NCBI GenBank assembly: GCA_050292445.1
Contig: JBNKLQ010000250.1
Span: 1-8,735, forward strand
Direction of reading: 5' to 3'
DNA length: 8,735 bases
DNA from: Leptofilum sp050292445
Lineage (GTDB): Bacteria; Chloroflexota; Anaerolineae; Promineifilales; Promineifilaceae
The position numbers and the translations under genes are program-made. The notes beneath the pieces are model-generated. The model ran no database searches. It worked only from the letters and a program-made list of their open reading frames with translations, and was not told where the DNA came from. Positions 1 to 6,384 of the stretch are shown in pieces. Numbering within the stretch: position 1 is the stretch's first letter; each line of letters opens with the position of its first letter.

Positions 1-395
1 CGCCTGAGATGCCGGTGTGGGTGAGTTGCAGTTGCCGTGATGGACAACATATCAACGATGGCACGCCCATTGCCCAGGTCGCCGAACTGCTGGACGGTGT
101 TGAACAAGTGGTGGCGGTGGGCATTAACTGCACCCCGCCCCGCTTTTTGCCGGATTTGATTACGGCCGTACAAACCCACACCAACAAGCTCATCATCGTC
201 TACCCCAACTCGGGCGAGCATTATGATGCGGAAACAAAACAGTGGCTAGGCCAGTCCAACCCATCCGAATTTGGCACCATCAGCCGCGAATGGCGCAAGA
301 TGGGGGCGCTGCTGGTGGGCGGCTGTTGTCGCACAGGTCCAGCGCACATTCAGCAAATCCGGGACCGGACGAGGCCGGTGGTCAGTGATCGGTGA
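1..395 (+). CDS. mmuM: Homocysteine S-methyltransferase, 3' part of gene (5' end outside window)
   Basis: This is the C-terminal part of a homocysteine S-methyltransferase (MmuM/YagD type), which moves a methyl group from S-methylmethionine or S-adenosylmethionine to homocysteine to give methionine in the cytoplasm. The reading frame is open to the left edge, so the ATG at 9 is an internal Met and not the start; about 130 residues of a protein usually near 300 are present. Family signatures are clear: a WVSCSCRDG strand, GINC, IVYPNSGE followed by YD, and GGCCR near the end. Counting from the internal Met, the Cys of GINC (41) and the two Cys of GGCCR (106, 107) are the expected zinc ligands that activate homocysteine. 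The last residues (RPVVSDR) are encoded by a TGATC-rich repeat-like stretch, so the tail may have been reshaped. The arginase gene follows 96 bp downstream on the same strand. Confidence 0.9.
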   Translation, partial: PEMPVWVSCSCRDGQHINDGTPIAQVAELLDGVEQVVAVGINCTPPRFLPDLITAVQTHTNKLIIVYPNSGEHYDAETKQWLGQSNPSEFGTISREWRKMGALLVGGCCRTGPAHIQQIRDRTRPVVSDR

Positions 396-491
396 TCAGT
401 ATTCGGTATAGCCGTGGCAGAGAAAACCTTGGCACCTTCTGTATCTTTGCGTTCTTTGCGTTAAAAAAAGAGTCTCAACAATAAGGAACCT
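379..491 (+). repeat. Repeat-like spacer between mmuM and arginase gene
   Basis: The stretch 379-408 is built from reiterated TGATC and CGGT units (GTCAGTGATCGGTGATCAGT then ATTCGGTA) and runs over the mmuM stop codon. It is followed at 428-468 by a stretch with a doubled TTTGCGTTC/TTTGCGTTA unit ending in seven A. Low complexity and internal reiteration suggest dispersed repeat material rather than a designed regulatory region. I see no convincing promoter for the arginase gene here. A TTGGCA at 429-434 could pass as a -35 box, but it has no matching -10 at a normal distance. The arginase gene has a modest ribosome site, AAGGAA at 483-488, very close to its ATG. Confidence 0.4.
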
Positions 492-1331
492 ATGAACAAC
501 TTCTCTAACAAAATTGGTCGGCTATCGCCTGGCATGGTGGCCATCGTCGGCGTGCCGTCGGATGAAAACTCGTCGTTTTTGCGGGGGCCAGCCCAGGCAC
601 CGGGGCACATCCGACAAGTGCTGCACAGCGGCTCGGCTAACATGTGCGCCGAAAATGGACATGATTTGGGGCACGAGCCACGCCTGCTGGATGTGGGCGA
701 CATGCCGCTAGGACACAACACCTGGCAAGCGGACGGCTCCCCAACCATCACCGGGCACATCGCCAGTCTGCTGGAGCAAGATACTCGTGTGTTGTCACTA
801 GGCGGCGACCACGCCGTGACGTTTCCCATTGTTCAAGCCTTTGCGGCCAAATATCCTGACCTCACCATTTTGCACATCGATGCCCATCCAGACTTGTACG
901 ACGAGTTTGAAGGCAGCAGTGTGTCACACGCCTGCCCTTTTGCTCGAATTATGGAAGCGGGATTGGCACGGCGGCTGGTGCAGGTGGGCATTCGCACGCT
1001 GAACGTCCCCCAACAAGCGCAGGCAGAGAAGTTTGGTGTGGAAATTATCCAAATGACCGATTGGCAACCGGGGGTGGCGCTCAATCTGACCGGTCCACTT
1101 TATTTATCGCTGGATTTAGATGGGTTGGACCCAGCCTTTGCCCCCGGCGTGTCGCACCATGAGCCGGGTGGGTTGACCTCACGCGAGGTGATTGATTTGA
1201 TTCAGGCAATCAACGTGCCGCTGGTGGGGGCAGACATTGTGGAGCTAAATCCGGTGCGCGATCTGGTGGGGATGACAACGGCCGTTGCCGCCAAGCTGCT
1301 CAAGGAAATTGTAGTGAAGTTGTTAGCGTAG
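492..1331 (+). CDS. Ureohydrolase, plant-type arginase (agmatinase/arginase family)
   Basis: This 279-residue enzyme belongs to the arginase/agmatinase family, cytoplasmic di-manganese hydrolases that release urea from a guanidino substrate. All metal-site motifs are present: GGDH (His107), DAHPD (Asp130, His132, Asp134) and SLDLDGLDP (Asp208, Asp210), plus His146 in SHACPF and Glu251 in VELNP. The text around these motifs (FEG..SHA..FARIMEAG.ARRLVQVGIR, APGVSHHEPGG, GADIVELNP.RD, MTTAVAAKLL) follows plant arginases more closely, as I remember them, than E. coli SpeB or animal arginases. I therefore favour L-arginine as substrate, giving ornithine and urea; agmatine remains possible since plant enzymes of this type can use both. 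The ATG at 492 follows AAGGAA by a short gap, and the protein begins directly before the core fold, with no targeting peptide. The neighbouring DUF1501 gene converges on it. Confidence 0.88.
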   Translation: MNNFSNKIGRLSPGMVAIVGVPSDENSSFLRGPAQAPGHIRQVLHSGSANMCAENGHDLGHEPRLLDVGDMPLGHNTWQADGSPTITGHIASLLEQDTRVLSLGGDHAVTFPIVQAFAAKYPDLTILHIDAHPDLYDEFEGSSVSHACPFARIMEAGLARRLVQVGIRTLNVPQQAQAEKFGVEIIQMTDWQPGVALNLTGPLYLSLDLDGLDPAFAPGVSHHEPGGLTSREVIDLIQAINVPLVGADIVELNPVRDLVGMTTAVAAKLLKEIVVKLLA

Positions 1332-1380
1332 CCGCAGTTTCTTTCTGCGCAGGTCAGGCGCGGTAAGAAACCACGGCTAC
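1328..1380. repeat. Inverted pair of small hairpin units; probable bidirectional terminator
   Basis: Left arm GTAGCCGCAGTTTCTT (1328-1343) and right arm AAGAAACCACGGCTAC (1365-1380) are inverted repeats with 14 of 16 positions matching, and GCGC further inside on each side extends the pairing. Each arm also folds on itself: CGCAG, 7-nt loop, CTGCG at 1333-1349, and on the other strand CGTGG, 7-nt loop, CCGCG at 1375-1359. The unit stems differ by a compensating A-T to G-C change. The element covers the whole gap between the convergent arginase and DUF1501 genes and overlaps the arginase stop codon. It lacks a strong T tract on either strand, so termination is inferred from its place and pairing. 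It could equally be a REP/BIME-like dispersed repeat. Confidence 0.6.
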
Positions 1381-1384
1381 TTTG

Positions 1385-2854
1385 TTATCTCATGACAAAC
1401 GGCAGATACACTTGCTCCGACAAATTTGCCAGGAAGCCCAGCGGGGTTTCGTCTGAGCTGGTGTCGTAAAAACGGCCGATATTAGGGAACACTGCTGCCA
1501 AATCACCAGGAGCCACGCCAAACCAGAGGGCCATCTCGGCAAAATATTCATCGCAGGAGGTGGTGGGGATGAGTCGCCCGCGCCCCGTATCCAGCGGATT
1601 GCTTTCGTACAGCGCGGGGAAATCGCCATAGACGCGGCTGCCCTTCACCGATCCGCCCATCACCATGTGATTGCCGCCCCAGGCATGGTCAGAACCTTGC
1701 CCGTTGGAAGTGAGTGTCCGACCAAAATCGCTGGCAGTAAAAGTGGTCACATCATTTTGCACACCCAGCTCCACCATCGCATCCTGGAACTCCTTCATGC
1801 CCTGGCTTACCAGAGACAGCATCGCCATCTGGTTATTCAACACCTCATCATGATGATCCCAACCACCTAACATCACAAAGAACGTCTGGCGACGGAAGCC
1901 TAGTGCATGACGGGCAGCAATGGTTTTGGCCACCATCGCCAGACTATCCGAGAAGTAATTGTCAGAAAACTGGGTCGTAAAGGCAGGCACGCCTTCAATG
2001 GCGGTGGCAAATAGCTCCGCCCCATCAATGGCCGAGCGGGTACTGTTGGCAAAGGTCTGGTCAAACAAGTTCTGGTAGGCCAGATCAAGCATCGATTCGA
2101 TGGCCGCGTTTTGCAGGATGTGCCGCGACCACCAGATATCATCATGGCCATAAATTTGCACGGCACCATTGCCCCAAGGCACGGCGCTGTATTCCGTAAT
2201 TGTGGTGCCAGTCTGGAACAGGTTGGTGCCCGCCAGGGAGATGTTCATAGAGATAATATCGCTGTCGTTGAGCGACTTGAGCAAATCGGCCGTGCGTCCG
2301 CCCCAGCCAAAACCGGTACGCTTGTCGGGCACGGAAGTTTGCCAATGCATAATCTGGTCGCTGTGTGAATACAACCCCAGCGGCAGCTTGGCCAGGCCAG
2401 ATTCGATGCCCGCCAGCGTGGTGGGCTCCACCAATGTGCCCACGTTGGATACAAAAGCGAGCTGCCCGGCATTAAATAGTTGAGCCACTTCAGGCATAGA
2501 CGGATGCACGCCGTACTCTCGGCCGTCGGTGTCCAGCGCGTTCAGTGGGATGAGATTCCCCTGAGGCAAGGCCAAATCGGCGCGAATGGTGGCGTATTCG
2601 TTGTACTCAGCATTGCTGCGGGGTACGAGCATGTTAAACGAGTCGTTGCCCCCAGCCAGGAAGACGCAAACGAGTGCTTTGTAATCGCTGCCGCCGGCCA
2701 GGGCATCGGCTGACAGCGGTGAAATGGGCAGTTGCTGGGCAGCGGCCGTATTGGTCATGCGCAGGTTCATCAGGGTAGAAAAGAGCGAGGCGGAGCCAAC
2801 GGCCGCACAGCTGGCACTGCCTAAAAATTGTCGTCGGTTCATTTTGAATGGCAT
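1385..2854 (-). CDS. DUF1501 family protein, Tat-exported
   Basis: This is a 489-residue DUF1501 protein, a family related to the alkaline phosphatase/sulfatase fold whose biochemical role is not settled. The N terminus is a twin-arginine signal: NRRQFLG at residues 6-12, a hydrophobic stretch to about residue 30, and a TAAAQ cleavage region near 36-40. It should therefore be exported folded, probably with a bound metal. Family landmarks are LAGGNDSFNMLVP (66-78), HSDQIMHWQ (164-172), GWDHHDE (331-337), SDFGRT (375-380) and GSDHAWGGNHMVMGG (387-401). The Asp/His clusters are likely metal or catalytic residues, by analogy only. The start at 2854 is preceded by GGAG (2862-2865) with a 7-nt gap; the Met at residue 5 has no ribosome site. 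It lies 118 bp downstream of the DUF1800 gene on the same strand, the usual partner, so co-expression is likely. Length is normal for the family. Confidence 0.92.
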   Translation of the reverse strand: MPFKMNRRQFLGSASCAAVGSASLFSTLMNLRMTNTAAAQQLPISPLSADALAGGSDYKALVCVFLAGGNDSFNMLVPRSNAEYNEYATIRADLALPQGNLIPLNALDTDGREYGVHPSMPEVAQLFNAGQLAFVSNVGTLVEPTTLAGIESGLAKLPLGLYSHSDQIMHWQTSVPDKRTGFGWGGRTADLLKSLNDSDIISMNISLAGTNLFQTGTTITEYSAVPWGNGAVQIYGHDDIWWSRHILQNAAIESMLDLAYQNLFDQTFANSTRSAIDGAELFATAIEGVPAFTTQFSDNYFSDSLAMVAKTIAARHALGFRRQTFFVMLGGWDHHDEVLNNQMAMLSLVSQGMKEFQDAMVELGVQNDVTTFTASDFGRTLTSNGQGSDHAWGGNHMVMGGSVKGSRVYGDFPALYESNPLDTGRGRLIPTTSCDEYFAEMALWFGVAPGDLAAVFPNIGRFYDTSSDETPLGFLANLSEQVYLPFVMR

Positions 2855-2871
2855 TTGGTTTCTCCAGTTTG

Positions 2872-2966
2872 AAACCTGACAGGTTTACGAAACTTATATG
2901 AATAGTGATTTCTTTGGCGTTATTGCTGTCCTTACCGAACGGATCCGTAAAAAACCTGTCAGGTTT
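2872..2966. repeat. Perfect 15-bp inverted repeats of a palindromic unit between DUF1800 and DUF1501 genes
   Basis: AAACCTGACAGGTTT at 2872-2886 and AAACCTGTCAGGTTT at 2952-2966 are exact reverse complements, 65 bp apart. Each is itself a 7+1+7 palindrome, differing only in the central base. A second palindrome, ACGGATCCGT, lies at 2939-2948. On the - strand the copy next to the DUF1800 stop reads AAACC-TGACA-GGTTTTTT, a short stem running into six T, so it might act as a weak terminator or attenuator between the two genes. Alternatively the 95-bp block is a miniature repeat element with 15-bp ends. I found no target-site duplication and no protein in it. Confidence 0.7.
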
Positions 2967-2972
2967 GGATAA

Positions 2973-4682
2973 TTACACCTGTACGGCATACTCTGGGCAG
3001 CTCATGAACAGGAAGATGGCAAAGTTAACCACGTCAACCGCATCGGCCCCGTCGTCATTGTAGCCGGTAACGGCCGTTTCAATAATCCCTCGCATCTCCG
3101 TGGACAACGTGCCAGAGGTCAGCAGTAAATCGAGATAATCGATCAGGGACGGAATGTTGCTGACCAGCGTTACTTCGTAGCTCAAATCGGGCTGCGGTTG
3201 GTCCAGAGCGTAGGTTTGCCCTTTGATTTCTGTGGTGGCGTCCGGCAAGTCGATCACGTAACCCCACTCCAGCCGTGAATACCAGAAGTTGATGATGGAA
3301 ATAGCGGTATAGCTGTTCATCAGCTGGAACTCTGGCCCGGTCAAGCTGTTGTCGCTCAGCGCGCCGGGCGGACTGTAGCCGGGGGAGAAAAAGTTAAAAA
3401 CGCTGGGGGCATTGAACATGTATTGGCGCAAATCGTTCTCCACCCCCCAACCTGCATCCCAAAATTTATCCTGCGGATTAGAGTGGAAAGCACGCACCAT
3501 CTGCGTAAAACGGAAAAATGGTTCGCGCAGCTTACCGTGGGTGGGGTCGGTGATGTGAACCGAATTGCGCGCTTCATCGTCCAGCAAGATGGCTTTGATA
3601 ACGGCCTGCATATCACCGCGCACGCCAAAGCCGTTGTCATTGAAAACGGCCGTTACCCGCCCAATATACGCCGCAGAAGGGTTCGACTTCACCAGCCGCT
3701 GGATGAGCTGCTTACCAATAAATGGCCCGACGTTGGGATGGTTAAACAGATGATCCAACGCCTCATTGACATCTGCCATGCCGGTTTGGCCATCGGGCAC
3801 CACATAACCATTGAGCAGCGTTTTGCTGCCGGGTTCATGCTCTTCATCCCACATTTTTAGGAGGCGAACGGCCGTATACGGGTTCAGCCAGCCACTGGTA
3901 AAATCAGGCGTCCACCAAACGTGCGGATCACCATCAAAATCAAATTGCAAGCCAGTGAAAATCTTAGCAAATTCTGTAATGTGGCTGTTGTCGTAAGTAG
4001 GAATCGGCTCATTATTGCCATCCAAAATTAGCGAGCCATCGTCGTTCAGCAAAAACAGTCCGATGGTAAACAGCTGCATAATTTCGCGGGCGTAATTCTC
4101 ATCGGGGAAGCGATTTTCCGACAAATCGGTTTTGCGGTTGCCTGCGTGGCTGAGAAAGCTGCCCATCAATGGATGCAGCGTCACATCTTGCAGCAGATCG
4201 CGAAAGTTACCAAAGGCGTTGCGCAGCAGCATGTCGTACCAGTCCGCTGCACCGTTAGCCACACCATAAATCGCGTCCGTCTCCGTAGAAATGACAAAGA
4301 TTTCGCTAAGCGCCAAGGCCACCCGCTGCCGTAGCAAATCATCACCGTACAGCGTAGTTTGCCACAGCGCATAGCGAAACAGTTCGCGCCACGGGCTGCT
4401 GTTACCAATTTCAGCCTCATCGTACAGCTCAGCATAGAGATAATCGAGGAGTTGGCTCTGGGGGAGGGCAAATTGGGCGTCGATCCACGGCTCGATGCCC
4501 ATGGCCGCCACCTGCTGAATCAGGGCCAGATCGGCCCCCAGCGTGGCCTGGGCCAGAAAACGAGAAGCCTCTTGTTCGGCCGTGAGGCTGCTGTTGCGGG
4601 CAGCGCCACCCGTGCCTTGTAATTCAAATTCAGGCGGGTTGAATAATTGACGGAAGAAACCCCGTCTGCTCGTTGAAGCCAT
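2973..4682 (-). CDS. DUF1800 family protein
   Basis: This 569-residue protein is a DUF1800 member, a family of unknown biochemical activity commonly encoded beside DUF1501. Landmarks in order are EASRFLAQATLGA (about 38-50), RVALALSEIFVIS (about 120-132), PDENYAREIMQLFTIGL (about 193-209), then GKQLIQRLV, KLREPFFRF, FNAPSVFNFFSPGY, and the C-terminal MSCPEYAVQV. I chose the ATG at 4682 because AAAAGGAG lies 10 nt upstream; the longer frame opening with TTG at 4727 would place that ribosome site inside the gene. The N terminus carries STSRRGFFRQL (residues 3-13), which resembles a Tat consensus, but it is followed by polar and proline-rich residues with no hydrophobic stretch, so it is not an ordinary cleavable signal. 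It precedes DUF1501 in what is probably a two-gene operon; the 118-bp gap holds a palindromic repeat pair. Confidence 0.92.
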   Translation of the reverse strand: MASTSRRGFFRQLFNPPEFELQGTGGAARNSSLTAEQEASRFLAQATLGADLALIQQVAAMGIEPWIDAQFALPQSQLLDYLYAELYDEAEIGNSSPWRELFRYALWQTTLYGDDLLRQRVALALSEIFVISTETDAIYGVANGAADWYDMLLRNAFGNFRDLLQDVTLHPLMGSFLSHAGNRKTDLSENRFPDENYAREIMQLFTIGLFLLNDDGSLILDGNNEPIPTYDNSHITEFAKIFTGLQFDFDGDPHVWWTPDFTSGWLNPYTAVRLLKMWDEEHEPGSKTLLNGYVVPDGQTGMADVNEALDHLFNHPNVGPFIGKQLIQRLVKSNPSAAYIGRVTAVFNDNGFGVRGDMQAVIKAILLDDEARNSVHITDPTHGKLREPFFRFTQMVRAFHSNPQDKFWDAGWGVENDLRQYMFNAPSVFNFFSPGYSPPGALSDNSLTGPEFQLMNSYTAISIINFWYSRLEWGYVIDLPDATTEIKGQTYALDQPQPDLSYEVTLVSNIPSLIDYLDLLLTSGTLSTEMRGIIETAVTGYNDDGADAVDVVNFAIFLFMSCPEYAVQV

Positions 4683-4984
4683 TGCTATTCTGCTCCTTTT
4701 GCTGACTGGTAACACAGCCCTACGCAAAACTTCAAGAACTACGGAGGATTCTATTATTCAAGAAAATATATATTTGTGGCAGATGGGTACCTTCTTCACG
4801 GGTTTCTGCCTGACAGTGTGTTACGGGACAGTCGCTCTGGTTGTGTTCTCATCTCATAAGGAAACACAGCCTGATAAAACAAAACTGTAAGCAGGTTACT
4901 TGGTTATGACGATAATTTCAGCGTGACTTAAGTACCAAAACGGCCGTTCCTACCAACCTAAAAGCCCACTTCTACCCGTCTACA
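4683..4984. other. 302-bp intergenic region between mfpsA-like and DUF1800 genes
   Basis: This gap should hold the end of the glycosyltransferase transcript and the promoter of the DUF1800/DUF1501 pair, both on the - strand. I see no strong terminator hairpin with a T tract. The clearest structure is the palindrome AACGGCCGTT at 4939-4948, a copy of the motif iterated through the window; on the - strand it runs into TT. An AT-rich stretch at about 4763-4775 (TATATATT on the - strand) could be part of a promoter, but no good -35 box lies at 16-18 bp. No convincing gene: a short + strand frame (TTG start, 63 codons) overlaps the DUF1800 ribosome site and lacks one of its own. Confidence 0.6.
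4693..4700 (-). promoter_or_regulatory. Ribosome binding site that sets the DUF1800 start
   Basis: AAAAGGAG on the - strand, 10 nt before the ATG at 4682. It supports that ATG over the upstream in-frame TTG at 4727, whose own upstream region shows no purine-rich site at a suitable distance. Confidence 0.75.
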
Positions 4985-6283
4985 CTATGGTTTCAGAACT
5001 TCCCCGGCACTCTGCTGCGTAGCGGAGTTAAAAATTGACAAGATTTGTTTAGCAATTCCCGTCCAACCAAAGTTGCGCCGGGCAAACCGTGCCCCCTCAA
5101 CTGACAGCTGGTGTCCCAAATCTGGATACATCATGGGGATGGCCAGCATGGTGCCGTACTCTAACGGCCGATTCGGATCGGCATACAGCGCATGCTTGCC
5201 ATAATCAATCAGCTCGTACAAACCGCCATGCACCGTAATCACTGTGGGCGTGCCACAGCTCATCGCCTCAATAGCCACCATGCCAAACGGTTCATAACGC
5301 GACGACATAGAAAAAACGGCCGCAGCCCGATAATAATCAGCCAGGTCCTTTTCCTCAATAAACTGCCGCCACACAATCCGATCACTGATGCCCAGGTCGT
5401 CCGCCACTTCCTTCAGCGTGGCCACACCCGCATCATCCTGAGCCGAATCTTCACCGCCAACAGCGGCAATCAGGCGCGCTTCTGGCACCAGTTCAAACAG
5501 CGTAGGCAGCGCTTGAATCAATAAATCATACCCTTTGTTGTGGGCCATGCGCCCCAGCGTCAGCACATCATTGGCCCTCAAATCGTACTGCTGCTGCAAA
5601 TCCTTAATCTCTGCCTGGCGGATGGGGGAAAAGCGGTTTTCATCCATGCCAGGGGGCACAATTGTCATGCGCGAGTTCAGTAAATCATATTCGCTCTTCA
5701 GCAGTTCCGCCTGCGGCTCCGTGGTAGCGATGACGTGATCACACATTTGGTACACCAAAAATTCTTTGCGGATGCGCTTCTTAAACCGGTACGTGGCCTC
5801 CATTTCTTCCTCGGTCAGGTCAGTGCCCATCGTCTTTTGCTTCCACCAGCCCAACGAGTGTGGCGTATGCACATGCAGCACTTCCAGCTCCTCAGCAATC
5901 TTCTGCCCCGCCCAGCCTGCATCCCAATAATGGGAATAGATGACATCGTAGCGTATATTGCGGCTGCGAATGGCCGAAAGCAAGTTGGTCACAAAATCAC
6001 CAATGTGGTCGTGCATATCCTCTTTGCGAATAAACTCTGAGCCGCCAAATGGAATGCGCCATACGCGCAAGTTCTCATTAATGTCATCATATTCTGGCTG
6101 GTCTTCAAAGCGGCGCGTCACCAAATCTACCCGGCGACCCAAACGGCTGAACCGCTTGGCTAATTCCAGGACGTAAACCACCTGACCGCCGGTGTCCGGT
6201 TTGCCCAATTCAGGCTCAGCCGAAACGTAACCGTGCAGTGAGATCATTAAAATATTGTTCATCGATTGATCAAACATATCCAT
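4985..6283 (-). CDS. mfpsA: GT4 glycosyltransferase, mannosylfructose-phosphate synthase-like (sucrose-phosphate synthase relative)
   Basis: This 432-residue retaining glycosyltransferase (GT-B fold, GT4) is predicted to join a hexose from a nucleotide sugar to fructose 6-phosphate. The N-terminal half has ISLHGYVSAEPELGKPDTGGQ (about 15-34; glycine-rich acceptor loop) and HTPHSLG (about 139-145). The C-terminal half has GRMAHNKGYDLL (about 244-255) and RYEPFGMVAIEA (about 329-340), the E-x7-E motif that binds the nucleotide sugar. The wording HGYVSAEPELG.PDTGGQVVYVLELA and TRRFEDQPE matches what I recall of Agrobacterium mannosylfructose-phosphate synthase better than cyanobacterial sucrose-phosphate synthase, so GDP-mannose is the favoured donor; UDP-glucose, giving sucrose 6-phosphate, is the alternative. 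The ATG at 6283 is chosen for its AAGGAG 10 nt upstream; a farther in-frame ATG at 6334 would translate through an inverted repeat. It lies 101 bp downstream of the phosphatase-hydrolase fusion, probably in one operon. Confidence 0.82.
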   Translation of the reverse strand: MDMFDQSMNNILMISLHGYVSAEPELGKPDTGGQVVYVLELAKRFSRLGRRVDLVTRRFEDQPEYDDINENLRVWRIPFGGSEFIRKEDMHDHIGDFVTNLLSAIRSRNIRYDVIYSHYWDAGWAGQKIAEELEVLHVHTPHSLGWWKQKTMGTDLTEEEMEATYRFKKRIRKEFLVYQMCDHVIATTEPQAELLKSEYDLLNSRMTIVPPGMDENRFSPIRQAEIKDLQQQYDLRANDVLTLGRMAHNKGYDLLIQALPTLFELVPEARLIAAVGGEDSAQDDAGVATLKEVADDLGISDRIVWRQFIEEKDLADYYRAAAVFSMSSRYEPFGMVAIEAMSCGTPTVITVHGGLYELIDYGKHALYADPNRPLEYGTMLAIPMMYPDLGHQLSVEGARFARRNFGWTGIAKQILSIFNSATQQSAGEVLKP

Positions 6284-6293
6284 GAAACATCTT

Positions 6294-6299
6294 CTCCTT
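6294..6299 (-). promoter_or_regulatory. Ribosome binding site that sets the mfpsA-like start
   Basis: AAGGAG on the - strand, 10 nt before the ATG at 6283. It lies inside the longer frame that would begin at 6334, which argues for the shorter protein. It also sits only 5 nt beyond the inverted repeat at 6305-6367, so that stem could influence ribosome access. Confidence 0.75.
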
Positions 6300-6304
6300 A
6301 ATTT

Positions 6305-6367
6305 AGGTGCGACGCACTTGTATGGTGAGCTCATGGCAAAGGGGTGCCGTTAAAGTGCGTCGCACCT
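6305..6367. repeat. Perfect 15-bp inverted repeat in the intercistronic leader of the mfpsA-like gene
   Basis: AGGTGCGACGCACTT (6305-6319) and AAGTGCGTCGCACCT (6353-6367) are exact reverse complements around a 33-bp spacer. The core of each, GTGCG-A-CGCAC, is itself a palindrome with a single central base, the same design as the pair at 2872-2966 but with a different sequence. In the - strand transcript the two copies could form a 15-bp stem with a 33-nt loop, ending about 5 nt before the mfpsA-like ribosome site and starting 17 nt after the stop of the fusion gene. It could separate expression of the two cistrons or protect the upstream message. It is not followed by a T tract, so a complete terminator is unlikely. 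Confidence 0.75.
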
Positions 6368-6384
6368 GCATAGATGCAATTATT

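Noticed and set aside
461..829. 122-codon frame on the - strand
   Set aside because: Lies antisense to the arginase gene, is cysteine/serine-rich without a recognisable domain, and the + strand frame carries all catalytic motifs.
1847..1860. Palindrome TCATCATGATGA inside the DUF1501 gene
   Set aside because: Falls on the codons of the conserved GWDHHDE motif, so it is explained by protein sequence.
3423..3860. 145-codon frame on the + strand
   Set aside because: Antisense to the well-supported DUF1800 gene; no family resemblance and no ribosome site.
4683..4727. Longer DUF1800 protein starting at TTG 4727
   Set aside because: The added 15 residues contain the ribosome site for the ATG at 4682 and add no signal peptide.
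4699..4890. 63-codon + strand frame with a hydrophobic segment (possible small membrane protein)
   Set aside because: TTG start overlapping the DUF1800 ribosome site, no Shine-Dalgarno sequence, and the internal ATG at 4783 also lacks one.
6284..6334. Longer glycosyltransferase starting at ATG 6334
   Set aside because: Would translate through the inverted repeat and the ribosome site of the ATG at 6283; family homology begins after the shorter start.
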